Origin: Anastrepha obliqua
Taxonomy: Eukaryota; Arthropoda; Insecta; Diptera; Tephritidae
DNA: 64,000 nt
NCBI RefSeq assembly: GCF_027943255.1
Contig: NC_072896.1
Coordinates: 3,224,001-3,288,000 of the forward strand
Direction: 5' to 3'
The notes under the pieces are model-generated. The model was not told the origin of the DNA, made no database searches, and saw nothing but the letters and a program-made list of their open reading frames with translations. Positions 12,001 to 24,010 of this stretch are shown here, one piece after another. The position numbers and the translations under genes are program-made. Numbering within the stretch: position 1 is the stretch's first letter; every line of letters starts with the position of its first letter.

Positions 12001-15000
12001 TCAGTTGCGAAAGATCAAAATACACAAATAGTAATAGTCATGCTTTGGAGCGGAAAATTCAAATAGTCGCAAGTTCGGGATTTCAGCGAATGCTCGAGAT
12101 TCGCTATGGAAATTATATTTTAAAAGAACTTTGTAAGATATCTAAGAAAATCATTTGTCCTCTTAACTGCCCTGAAGCTTTCGTCTCTTCGTTGTTAGCT
12201 GCCTCAGTTTGCTATTTTAGGTAGAGGTTGAATTTGTTTGACAGCGGCACACATGCATTCAGGAATATATTTGTTTCAGTGATGAGTGTTTCAGTGAAGC
12301 CTGCTTTGCATGTCTGGATGGCATCACTGCTCCTTCAAATGATCTGGATCGTATTTCGGATTGCAGAGTCCGGCACTGAATGAAATTCTGAAATGTTTTG
12401 TTTGGAAATGTCAAGCGTTTACGAGTTAAAAGAGCTCGCTATTTTTAGGCCTTTCGGATTGAAGTTTAAATGTTGTTAAAAAATTGATTTTTGCGGCCAG
12501 TGCTTTATATCGAAGTGATTTTAATATATATAACTATTATTATCATATATAATATATAAACAAAATTGGTTTTGAAAGTCTTTTGCGGACACCATGGTTG
12601 AATTGGTTGGTTTTTTTTTTCAATTTCATTAGTATTAATGTTTAATTTATTATACTTTTTAGTAACATTGGCAATATATTTGTGGTTTTAGTGATGCCCT
12701 TTGTTATTTTCCGCTAAGATATTTTCAAAGTCAATGCCAAATTTAATTATTTTGCCAGCTGTTGTGAAAAGTTGATTTTGCATTGAAAAAACTACAATGC
12801 AAATGAAATCAGTAAAAATACAAAGTCTTGATTGACAATAGGGTAGCTCATCAGAGGTATTGTGATGCAAAAATTTCAAAAAAATGTTAAAATCAGTAAA
12901 AAGCACCAAAATAAAAAAACAGTTAATTAAAAAAAATAATAAGAACAGATAAATGCAAGGCAAGTGATTTTTTGTGTTAAAATATTAAAAATTAGTATTC
13001 TTTTTACAATAAGAAAAATATTATAAACACACAACGACTAACTGACGTTATTTGCATAATAAAGGTGCTAAATAACGCGTTAAAAACACAAAAGATGTAT
13101 AAAATCATGAAATATTGAAAGTGAAATACTAACTGTCTGCACAATAGATCCGCCATCCGTCAAGTTGCCGGTCTAAAATTGTCAACAAGCAAGCGCATAT
13201 GCTTCAAATATTCAGTAACTGGTTTGGTGTTGGCAATTCTAATATTTTGCGCAAGTTTTTTCACTAAAAAGTGCAAAAGTAACAAATCAAAAGTGAGTCA
13301 AAAAGATCAACAAGTATACGAGCAACTAATGGGGAATTTGAACAAGTTGGTCAGATAAAAAAACGTCGGTCCACTTAAGAATTTTATAACAAATAGTCTC
13401 AACATCCAAGCAGTATTTTGATTTTTGATGCCATTTGGATATGCAAGCATTTTTTATATATGAACACAAGTTGCTCTCTTAAGTCTTTTGTGCCCATACA
13501 TTAGTATCAAACTTGAAAGGCTTATGCTAAAATGCAGCAGTCAGTCACACATATGTATGTTTAATAGTGAGGAGGACAATTGCGACCAAACAAAGATGAC
13601 ATTAAAACAAGACTGTGGCAATGCTATAAAAAACTCGTATTGACGCATTCAACAGCGTTACTGCATTTTGGTTTTTGTTTCTTTTCTTTTATTTTAATTC
13701 TAAGCAAATTTACATAATACGGCAATACAGGTGGATAACAATACATCGAAAATGGGTTAATTGGTAGTGTTGCAAGCTGCTGAACTTGAACTTTGCGGCT
13801 TACCACTCCTACCTGTTTCACAGTTGCATACAGCCAAACAAACGTACAAAAAAAAGAAAAACAGATTTAATCAAAACCACGACCTTTGGATGACCCTTTA
13901 TGGCAGCAGCAAATAGTAATGTACTTTGCATTCCTCGAACAGTTTTTGTCTTCGCAGCTGGCAGTGAACGACATGCATCAATGGTAGGCATTCAAACTGC
14001 GCGTACGTGTTTATTAACCCTTCCGAAACAATTGATGTAATAATGAAAAATATGTAGCTAATAAAGATTACAATGGATATCGCTCGAGTAAATTTTATGG
14101 TTAAAAGTCAAAACCAAAATCAAATATTATCAAAATAACCACGCCATACTTTACTAATCAAGCGGCATTTAGTAGCAGTGCGCACTCAGCCATAATCTAC
14201 TTTTCGGCCATCTAAAATAGCCTCAATCGAGATTTTTCATACAAAGAAAAAATATATTTATATATTTGTATATACTCTACAAAAAAACAAAAGAAATGAA
14301 GGCAATGCGTTGAAAGGAAAAACAATTTTAACGGCCTCAACCTTCAACTTTTTCTCTGCCGCTTCTTCTGCCACTTCATGGTTTTCGATGTTTTCTGTAA
14401 AACAAACCAACAGCTTATACGAGTAATCTGTTTGCACTTTTACTGCTGTCTGCAGTGTCACGCTGCGATCACACTGCGTGCGCGCTGCGCGGGGACTATA
14501 GCATTAGGGGTCATGGGAGCTAATTGTAAGTACTTAAGTTACTTTACAAAATGATTATGTGGCTGGTTAAATCAAATAATGAAATGGAATTTCCTGTAGA
14601 AGGCCACGCCGAGAAGATCGCATTGAGTTATATGTGCATATATGGAAAAACGGAAAGGCTGCTGCGCGTTTACCCACTCGTTTGTCAATAAGTTAGGTGT
14701 GTATCAATTATGGGATCCAGTTCATGCACTAGCTGCAAGCAAAAGCTGAAATTCGTAGACCCGCTCTTTAATTAGTTTCTATGTACAGAAATTTATTTCT
14801 TGTTATTGTCAAAATATTCCGAAGTGTACTCTTAATTGTTTTATGAAAAAACAAACCTGGAAATGTTTTTATTTTTTCGTCGTTTTATTGACTCTATTAT
14901 TAATTGCCTTAGTGAATGAACATTTACATAAGTCATAGCAAATTTAGAAAATATGTATATTAGATATACAACTAAATTTCTTATTATTAACTGCGGATGT

Positions 15001-15295
15001 TTCCAGTGATACGATCGGCAACAAAAATTAAACCTCTTATGACGACTGTTTTCTTCCGTTAAACATGGGGCCGAAGTATTTGGGTACAAGAATAATCTCT
15101 TTTCATAGTCGGTTGCTGTGTATATTATTTTCTCCTTAGACGTCGGTATTGTGATCCGACGAATTTTGATATTATCAAAAAGTCGCAAATCGTTACATGC
15201 AACTTTTATATCACAAGTGTGGTTACTAAAATATAACGTCTCTTATTTGCATACACGATGTGGAGGATTTGGAAGATAGTTCCATATGTAGAAGT
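9007..15295. other. Long spacer, no gene or element supported
   Basis: About 6.3 kb without a recognisable protein or RNA gene. It contains CAA-rich stretches (9830-9960), a TACATA/ACACA-type microsatellite near 10525-10555, GCAGCAGC near 11660-11690, and AT-rich tracts. Small ORFs at 9800-10297, 11511-11831 and 14841-15188 look random. It could be intronic or intergenic sequence of a neighbouring gene. Confidence 0.5.
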
Positions 15296-15299
15296 CCAC

Positions 15300-16850
15300 G
15301 CAAATGGGGGAAGTTACTGATCGCCATTCACTTGGGAGTGGCCAGGACGATTCTTCTGCATATAGTTCAAGCAGCTCACCACTCCCGGGATTAGCCCAAG
15401 TTCCTCTGGGTAGCTTCCGAACACCCGTCCGGGAGTGAGCTAAAGTGAGAAAGCGAAATATTCCAGGATAGCTGGTTGTGCGCTGGGTTTGGGATCCGCC
15501 ACTTAAGAAGGGCGATCCTGCAATCTGTGCCAATTACCGCGGGATTAGTCTTCTAAATATAGCCTATAAGGTTCTAGTGAGCGTATTGTGTGAAAGGCTG
15601 AAGCCCACTGTCAACCAACTGATTGGACCTTATCCGTGTGGCTTTAGACCTGGAAAGTCTACCATCGACCAAACATTTACAATAAGCCAAATCATGGAAA
15701 ATACCCATGAAAGGATAATCGACTCACACCATCTTTTCGTCGACTTCAAAGCTGCATTCGACAGTACGGAAAGGAGTTACCTGTGATAATTTGGTATCCC
15801 CACGAAACTAATACGGCGTTTCACGATGACGTTGCTCAACACCAGCAGCGCCATCAGAATTGCGAAGGACCTCTCCGAGCCGTTTGATACCAAACGAAGT
15901 TTCCGACAGGGTGACTCGCTGTCGTGTAACTTCTTTAACCTGATGTTGGAGAGGATCGTACGAGCCGCAGAGCTTAATCGCTCAGGCACAATTTTTTATA
16001 AGAGCGTGCAATTGTTGGCGTATGCCGACGATATCGACATCATAGGCCTTAACAACCGCGCTGTTAGTCTTGTCTTCTCCAAACTGGATAAGGAGGTAAA
16101 GCGAATGGGTCTGATGGTGAACGAGGACAAAACGAAGTACCTCCTGTCATCAAACAAATAGTCGGCGCACTTGCGTGTCGGCACCCACGTCACTGTTGAC
16201 AGTTATGATTTCGAGGTTGTAAAAGACTTGGTTTAGTTAAGAACCAGCACTAACACCAATAATAATGTCAGCCTTGAAATCCAACGTAGAATATCTCTGG
16301 CAAACAAGTGCTACTTTGGACTAAGTAGACAACTGAGCTGTAAAGCCCTCTCTCAACGAACAAAACTAACACTCTACAAGGCTCTCATCATACCCGTCCT
16401 AACGTATGGTCCAGAAGCTTGGACGATGACAACATCCGATGAAGCGACGCTTGGAGTGTTCGAGAGAAAGATTCTGCGTAAGATTTTTGGATCTTTGCAC
16501 GTTGGCAACGGCGAATATCGCAGACGATGGAACGATGAGCTGTATGAGCTTTACGACGACATAGACATAGCGCAGCGAATAAAGATCCAGCGGCTACGTT
16601 GGCTGGGTCATGTCGTCCGAATGGATACAAACTCTCCGACTTTGAAAGTATTCGATGCGGTCCCAGCTGGTGGTAGTAGAGGAAGAGGAAGGCCTTCTCT
16701 GCGTTGGAAAGATCAGGTGGAGAAGGACTTGGCTTCACTTGGTGTGTCCAATTGGCGCCGGTTAGCACGAGAAAGAAACGACTGGCGCGCTTTGCTGAAC
16801 TCGGCCAAATTCGCGTAAGCGGTTGTCGCGCCAATTAACAAGAAAAATTT
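15300..16850 (+). pseudogene. RTE-like family 2 copy lacking the endonuclease, RT with four in-frame stops
   Basis: A 5' leader (15310-15505) runs straight into the RT at KKGDPAICANYRGISLLN, so the endonuclease and the start of the RT are missing. From 15478 to 16818 the frame never shifts. It holds NYRGISLLN, LFVDFKAAFDS, RQGDSLS, the intact AYADD motif, LRWLGHVVRM and RGRGRPSLRWKDQV. The stops are TGA TAA at 15784-15789, TAG at 16159-16161 and TAG near 16234. Stops without indels suggest modest age. A short tail, GCCAATTAACAAGAAAAA, ends the element near 16850. It is clearly a different family from the copy at 1.06-4.13 kb. RTE-type placement is by motif layout. Confidence 0.88.
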
Positions 16851-16859
16851 GCATACATT

Positions 16860-19500
16860 TTCCCTATTCGAGATATTCAAATTTATTTCAAATCCTTTCA
16901 CCAAGTCTGAGGACTCACACGTTCCATATTTAATGCATTTAGGTTGCGTTACCTCAACACCCGGACGCCATATGAAATGGTACAAAATAAGTGCGCACCA
17001 AGAAATTATGTAGATTATGGTTTTTCACTATGCAATTTCCATATCCACAACAAATCCACAACAGCGACAAAGATTTACACTATGCAATTCACAGACACAC
17101 ACAATCAAAACTATATCCAGGCAGCATTGAGCTGCAATGCGCGGGTGGCAAGTATGGCATCATTAAAAATTTGTCTGCACTGCTGATTATTACCATATTA
17201 AAGTATATCTAAGCGACAGCATCAGTGTGGCAAATCTGCTGACGGCGAGAGTCAGTCTGAGTGGCAAAGGCAAAGGCAAAAACAACAAGAAATCAAATCG
17301 CATAATCTTAAACAATGGCAATAAATTGTGGCAGCAGCTTATGGCTGCCATTAGGCAAACAAGTTGTATGTATGAATGGATGTAGGTGCGAGATAGAGGC
17401 TGGTGGAAACCACCTATGCATATGTGTATGGATGTATGTATGTATGTATGTATGCACATTATCATATATGCAAACTCGTAATACTTACCAAATATTACAA
17501 CAAAGTTTACGTTGTAAAGCGGGAACATTTTTGAATTCAATTGCTTTTGCAGTTTACAGATAAGTGCTTGAAAAAATGTGAAAAACCATTCAGATGAAAA
17601 TGAGAAAAATGAAAAAATGTTGCTTTAAATGGCGCATTTCAAGCTAATTTGACAACAACAACAAACAATTGCGCTGCCTGATGCATAATCTACAATAACC
17701 AAAAAAAGTAAAAACAACACTAATACAACAACAGCAACAAACTGCTTTAAAAGCGATTCATTGCGAATTTGGCTTGACATCTGGGGGGAAAAATTAAACG
17801 AAATTTTGCTTTTGCTATTTTGACTCACTGCCTTACTTATTATGCAGCTGCCTCTGTTATAAGAAGAAAAAGCAAAAAATTGGCTACAAAATTGGGCGTA
17901 CTGACTGCAGTTCAAAAGTGCAGTCACGTTTCGTGTCAGCAAATTTTAATGAGCCAAAGTAGCGGCACTTTGTCAGAATTGCGCGAGCCAAGTAAATGAA
18001 AAAAACTACACATAATCGAAAATAACTGTATTAAAAGAATGCCGGTATTTCACTGCATTTTTTGAGTTATTTTGAAAGCAAAAAATTGAATTTTAATCAG
18101 AAATTTACTCCAATATAAATTTATTTTAATTTTTTCTTGGTATTTTATGTTTACGTGCAAATAATTACTTTTGCATTAAAGTGAGTTTTCTTGCTTTGTT
18201 GCATATTAAGTAATTAACATACTTATATGTATGCATGTAAGTATTTTTATGTCTGTATTAATATTACGTCTTCTATTTCTAATGCGGCTGCACACTTTTT
18301 TATGGCATTTGAGACTAAGTAATTTCGCCTCACTTCTTGGCGAACCTGCGCCAGTTGGGCAATTCCAGCTTTCGTTGCGAGTTGTGTCGGTTGCGGTATG
18401 ATAACGTAATGATCTGCTTAAAAGTTTTGTGCTAACTTGTGATTTTTTTTCGATTTATGGGCAGAAAGTACAAAAACATTTTGGCTTTGGTTTTTGTTAT
18501 ATTTTCATTAATCAGGCAATTAAAAAGTGAGAACATTAAAAAATTTATTCAATCCATTTTGGATGAGCAACTCCAATTACATGGAAAGGCAGCTGCTTGA
18601 TTGTCACCCAAGTCAAAAATGGCAAGGGATATTTTTCGGCTGACTTTCTCCCTAAATCAAGAGCATTTTTCTTTGCCAAAATCACAGTGTGTATAAGTAC
18701 ATATATCGTCCCTTTTCTGACATTTCAAGCTTCTAGACTGCTTCGGATACAATTTCGGTCAAAGTTGCCTGATAGTCCCATAAGTTATACTTCGATAACT
18801 AATTTGACCAGCTGGTTTATGTTTATACTATATCTTAAAAAATATTTTATAAGTGGCATACCATATGTCATAACATCGCATGGCGTCTGTAATTTCATCT
18901 CTCATCAGACGTATTTTCCTTCTACATATATGTATCTCTATCGATTCCCTTTATGCCTCAATGGTTCCAAGTGTTGTCTAGCCATATCTTGTCGAGTTCG
19001 GCGACAGTACAGGAAAAGCTTTTAATTCAACATGAGTGTAGCCTGGTTGTAAATAAATATAGAGAAATATTATTTTAAGGGTTATGTACAGGTTTGTTCT
19101 ACAACCTTCATAATTGCTGAGACTTCAGAGGTCTGGAAGACACTGTAGAGAGCTGACAATCGAAAAGTGAGGCTTGAGAATGGTATTCCTAAAAGAATGC
19201 CAGAAGTACCTATCATTCTCCGGATTAGGGTCAGGAATATCTTTTTTTCCTACATCTAGGATATACATGCATCTGTTTGTACATATTTAAACCAGGACAC
19301 CCCGCAGAATCCACCGTATGCAAATATTTTTCTTTAACTCCTAGGGGATCACAATTTAGAGTCTCGTAAGTAGGTTGCAAATACTCAGCGGCCTGCTCCG
19401 CTTTAAGGCTCAAAGTGAGCTCACAATGGAGGACTGTCACACATGGACATTCAACCATCTTAGACTCCTACACGGATATACCCAGTGACTGCGATTATCC
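16860..19500. other. Spacer with microsatellite, no gene supported
   Basis: AT-rich with CAA stretches. The 142-codon plus-strand ORF at 18597-19025 shows no domain or signal I recognise and is probably chance. Bases 19250-19500 may already belong to the LINE that follows, but they are too decayed to read. Confidence 0.45.
17428..17455. repeat. TATG microsatellite
   Basis: About six tandem TATG units beginning at GATGTATG and ending at TATGCACA. Confidence 0.85.
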
Positions 19501-19559
19501 CCTCCCATTCTTTGCTTCGAAAGGAATTTCCTAATGAAAATCCCTTCTATGTAGACTGG

Positions 19560-20510
19560 AATGGTTTGAAGAAGGTCCCACACCCAACACACCCGTTAAG
19601 ATCTACACGGACGGATCTAAAATGGACACCGGTGTAGGATCAGAGTTATTTTGCGAAGAGCTTTCTATTAGTGGATCCTTTGAACTACCGGATCACTGTA
19701 GTGTTTTTCAAGCGGAAATAAACGCTAATCATGAAGCCTTAAAATGGTTAAAGATAAACATAATATCATCAACGGATATCTGCATTCTTTCACACAGCCA
19801 AGCTGCCCTACGAGCCCTGGATGCATTCCAAACAACATCAAGGAGTGTCTTACGTTGTCGCCGATCTCTAAATGAGATGGCCAAGCACTATCGTATAATC
19901 TTATGCTGGGTTCCAGGCCACAGAGATATACCAGGGAACTGTAGGGCAAACCAATTGCAAGAGAAGGTACCTGTATGCCAGACATAAGTAATTTAATGGA
20001 GAAACCTCTGGCAACTTGTAAGCTTCTCATTAAGGATGCATTAATAAATTCTGCAAATCAAAGATGGATTGGCGTTGATGCCTGTGGAATTGCTAGGCAC
20101 ACATGGCCATAAAACTGAATAGACTTCAAATCAGGACCTTAGTAGCGGCCCTCACAGGACATTGTCTCATAGGAAATCATGCGAAGGATTAGGCGTTTAC
20201 ACGCATGATTTCTGTCGTAGCTGCAGAAATGAGGGCGAGTTGGAAACAATTCAACACCTTTTTTGCACATGCCCAGCTCTAGCCAGAAGCAGGAACCGAT
20301 TTTTAAAATCCTACTTCCTAACGAATATAGATAATCTATACACTTTAGGTATCAACAACCTTTTACGCTTTGTCAAAAGCTCAGGATGGTTTAATATGGA
20401 GAGGGAAATGTAGCCCAGCCCCCGCGGCTCACGGACCCATTTCGTGGTCTAAGTGGCATCGTTGTCTCTATGTGCGATGCGGCTGCCAAACCTAACCTAA
20501 CCAAAGTAGG
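19560..20510 (+). pseudogene. 3' part of LOA/Jockey-type LINE: RNase H and CCHC tail
   Basis: The sequence encodes the C-terminal half of a non-LTR retrotransposon polyprotein. The RNase H domain begins IYTDGSKMDTGVGS (first Asp), with QAEI (Glu), then SHSQAAL where SDSQAAL is usual (catalytic Asp lost), and VPGHRDIPGNCRAN where GN..AD is usual (last Asp lost). After frame breaks near 19985-20160, a tail reads DFCRSC...IQHLFCTCPALARSR, a CxxC...H...C zinc-knuckle-like motif. The stop at 20411-20413 is followed by a short 3' UTR. The end appears to be the tandem CCTAA units near 20493-20503. No RT domain is present, so the copy is 5'-truncated. Confidence 0.82.
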
Positions 20511-20514
20511 TTGA

Positions 20515-22016
20515 TAGCCCGCTTATCTTAGCTTGGTAATAGATGATAACTACCTCAACCTCAAAGAAGGTTTTGCCCGTTCTGGGCCGCAAGTGGTATT
20601 TTATTCCCACTTACCCTGCATATCTGCCGACCGTTCCTCTATCCACCACCGATGGAAAACAGGCGTGCTACTAAATCACTCTTGCTAGTGAAGCCGTTTC
20701 GCCTTACTGAATTCCTTCAATAAATTTTGCGAAGGGATTTTAGCAAATTTGTCCCCTAATTTGCCTCACCTAAAACCTTTGAGCAGACTGAGATAAAGCT
20801 TGAAGCTTAACAATGACTTAGAACTCCTTAAATAAAGCAGGCTAATTTTGAAATATGCTCGGCATGTTGTTCTTCAATATTTTTTTTATATGAATTCCAT
20901 TCTGTGTTTTCCAAATTTTTTCACAATTTTGTGTTTATTAGGGATAATTTTACTGTGAACTATCAAAAAAAATATTTTCATCAAAAACCTGCTAAGTTTT
21001 TATAAAACATTATTTGCTCTAAGCCACTCAAAATTTTATGTAATAAAGCTAGTCTTCCTGCATACTCTAGTGCTATATGGCAAATAAATGGAGATCAGCA
21101 TGAAAGATAAATCTGTGACATTTTTCCTTTATTGCTTCCGAGAAGAACTGAGAAAGGCTTAAAAAAGAAGTAGTGGTTTTTAAAACCCATGTTTATGTTG
21201 TAAAACTTAAGACAATTAAACCCTTACAGGACTAAAGGGGAATGACTTGGTGGATTATTAAAAAAAAACTGCGCTGTTTAAACGATTTTAAACAATGAAC
21301 TAGCGCTGATTTTCCAATAAATATTATTCAAATTTGCAATTTTCTTTACTAACTAGCTTTCCTGGGAAAAGAACCCCCCATTTTTCTTAATACAAAAAAA
21401 AAATTAAATTTATTGCTTTTAACGCATAGCTGGAATAGCAGCTATAAATTAAAGTTTATGTGTCAATTAAAACCAAAAATGCTATTATGCACTTCATTTG
21501 AAGAACAATAAAATGACGAAGTATTTAAATTGGTTGTTCTCTTCGTCAGTTGTAGCTACTCCATACGCCTTGGTGTAGCAGGAGTGCAAGAGAAGGGGAT
21601 GCCATTAAGAATTTATTCCTACTTTTTGATGGTTTTTAGGTGAAAAAATAAATAAAAAATGCTCCGTTAACAACAACTCAATAAACAATTTGCTTGGCAA
21701 GAATTTGCAATTTTTTGATTTGCCATTAAAAAAGGTCCGATCTTTATCAACATCGCCAGTGCCAGTTGGTTTCTTGTATTGTTCGTTAGCAATAATATTT
21801 CACTTTACTGACATTTACAAAAAACAACAGAAAAACCATAGCTATACGGATGGGAATTATTTATAGCCAATACTAAAGGCAATTCAGGCTGGATTAGTTT
21901 TCAGAGTTTTTTTATGTACGAACACGTCTCATTAGAGTGAGTAATTAATGGCTAATGGTAGCACATTTTTTTCTCACCGAGAAGCTCATGGCTGGTTTTG
22001 GATTTTTAGATTGATC
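20515..22016. other. Spacer, no gene supported
   Basis: AT-rich with many homopolymer runs. The GC-richer part at 20515-20720 could be a further repeat fragment, but I do not recognise it. Confidence 0.4.
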
Positions 22017-22020
22017 ATAA

Positions 22021-22285
22021 CGTCCCCTTAGTATTAAAATAGCCTATAAATTTTTTGATGTTTTGAGAAAATGAATTTCAAACTTTTTGTCGAAAGTAGC
22101 TCTCACTCAAATCTCGTTATGTCTGTAAATATTTATTATTTTTTGACTGACGTTTTGACCCACATTGTGGAACTAGAATTTGACAACATTTTGACCACAT
22201 ATAAAATCGACGATGGAGAATCCAAAAATTCAATAAAAAAATAATAGCCTATGAGCACATAGGGTATTGTTATACTAAGGGGACG
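22021..22285. mobile_element. Short MITE with 14-bp inverted ends and ATAA duplication
   Basis: CGTCCCCTTAGTAT at 22021-22034 is matched by its exact complement at 22272-22285. The tetranucleotide ATAA stands directly outside both ends (22017-22020 and 22286-22289), as a 4-bp target-site duplication would. The 265-bp interior has no transposase. Confidence 0.6.
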
Positions 22286-22404
22286 ATAAGTAGAATTCAG
22301 GAGCAATTTTTTTATCATAAAAACAAAACTTCTTTTTAAAAAAAAAAGTTTAAACAAAGTACTTTATGTTAAGCCGAAAGTCACTGTTGTCAGTGCTTTA
22401 GATA

Positions 22405-23096
22405 TTAAGGGGGGAAGCTGGTCTAGAATTTTGAAAAAATCGAAAAATTTTTTTTTGTCTTAAAAGGTGCTTTAGGGTCTTAGAAATAATATACCAAATG
22501 AGGGATGCCAGCAAAAATGTCTAAATGCCCAAATTTTTCATTCGACGGCAACGCGTTTTTCTCGAAATCACTTTTTTTAAACTGGCCGAAGACATAACTC
22601 GAACAAATCTTTACCGATTCTTACGAAATTTTGACAATACATTCAAAATACCTTTCTCCGGAGACGTACGTAGGATTTTTTATTTATATTACATAGTTTT
22701 TTTTTAATCAACAATTTTATGTCGTTCTTTATTGTAATTGTAACTTTTTGTTCAAACGTGCACCATTTCGCGAAAAAACAAAATATCGAAAAAATCCTAC
22801 GTACGTCTCTTTCTGTTGTTATATAGAAACTAAAAAAAATTTATTTTTTGATCCAGGACAAAAATTAAGGAGTTTACGTCTTCGGCAATGGACCCACTAG
22901 AAAAAAAGGCGCCTTAGGAGAACTGCTGGACAGCGGCCATTTTGAAATTAATTCAGACGAAAAATTTTGTATTTGTACCATGAAAGCTATATTATTCAAC
23001 CTATTTCACAGATTTTCGATTGATTCCTTTGTTGAGTCAAAATAAATTCATAAAATATGCCCATTTTTTGCGCTCTAGACCAGCTTCGCCCCTTAA
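22405..23096. mobile_element. MITE with 22-23-bp TTAA-containing inverted ends
   Basis: The left end TTAAGGGGGGAAGCTGGTCT(AGA) starting at 22405 is inverted at 23074-23096 with one mismatch. Both ends include TTAA. A second, perfect internal inverted repeat of 21 bp (GAGACGTACGTAGGATTTTTT, 22661-22681 and 22789-22809, given here over its full length of 21) places a stem in the middle. Both this element and the one at 8262-9006 contain a block like GTTTTTCTC(A/G)AAA...ATAACTC(A/G)AACAA. There is no transposase ORF. Confidence 0.75.
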
Positions 23097-23315
23097 GTAA
23101 AGTACTTATTGTATAATCATTTTACTTCTAAGTAAATAAATAAATAGAAATAATTTGTTCTAAAAAATTTAAAACATTTTGTAAACATGTTAAAGAGAAC
23201 CCAATACATCCACTATAGAAAACTCTGTATCAGAATTTTCAATATTGATTAGAGATTTATCCCTCGCTCTGTACGTAATCGAATGACTCAGATATTAAAT
23301 AAAAATGAATAAATA

Positions 23316-23585
23316 ATTGGTATGCGCCTTCTTCCGAGCTCCTCTTCATATTGGTGGCGTGCGTCTTAATGTACTTGCAGTTTTAAGCCGACTCCAAGCG
23401 GCAGTTTGTTTTTAAGAGGAAATTTTTAATGGCAGAAATACACTCGGAGGTTTGCCATTGCCTGCCGAGGGTGGCTGTTATTAGAAACAATTTTTGCATT
23501 TTGCTGTTTCATGCACGGGGATTCGAACCTACGCGCTCCCGAATGGTAGTCACGCACCCACCCATTCGGCTACGTTGGCCGTTTG
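23316..23585 (-). mobile_element. tRNA-derived SINE copy 1
   Basis: The head at the right end reads on the minus strand GTAGCCGAATGGGTGGGTGCG (A box region) and GGTTCGAATCCC (B box), as in a class II tRNA. Downstream is the family body GGCAATGGCAAACCTCCGAG, then the GCCGACTCC...block and a decayed end. This copy has the best B box of the set. Confidence 0.75.
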
Positions 23586-23659
23586 ATATTAGTTTGAGGA
23601 ACATAAATCCACTGGCTGTAGTGATCGATATCTCGTAAATTATCATATCAATCAAACAA

Positions 23660-24010
23660 TTTAAATTGTATGCTGGTTGTCAAGATGACATTTCACACTA
23701 AAAAATTCTTTTGCTGTTTGTGTTTCTTCCATTCATTTGGGAGTTACAGGCAATGGAAGCCAACAAAGATACAGTTCGGTACATTACGCAGTTTCTCATT
23801 GAAGGCAAAAATGCAAGTCAGGCTGCTGAGATTGTGAATGTTGCTTATAGTGTCATTGGCCAAAAATTTTACGCAAAAGTAATGGATTTTCCCCCCAATC
23901 TAATATTATATAGTGAGTTAAGATCTAAAGCCTGACTATTTTCTGACTGATTGTGGCAGAACAAATGGAGGACTTCTCTGTGACAGAGTCGGCATCATTT
24001 ACAATTTCTA
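23660..24010 (+). pseudogene. Mariner transposase N-terminal fragment
   Basis: From the ATG at 23753 the frame reads MEANKDTVRYITQFLIEGKNASQAAEIV, here named by its ends MEANKD and ASQAAEIV. This resembles the first helix-turn-helix of mariner transposases. The reading then degenerates and stops at 23933-23935. No catalytic domain and no paired ends were seen. Confidence 0.5.

Noticed and set aside
18597..19025. 142-codon plus-strand ORF
   Set aside because: No domain, no believable signal or membrane pattern, and composition like the surrounding spacer. Probably chance.
20485..20510. Interstitial telomeric repeat
   Set aside because: Only about two and a half CCTAA units at the end of a LINE; too short, and Diptera do not use TTAGG telomeres.
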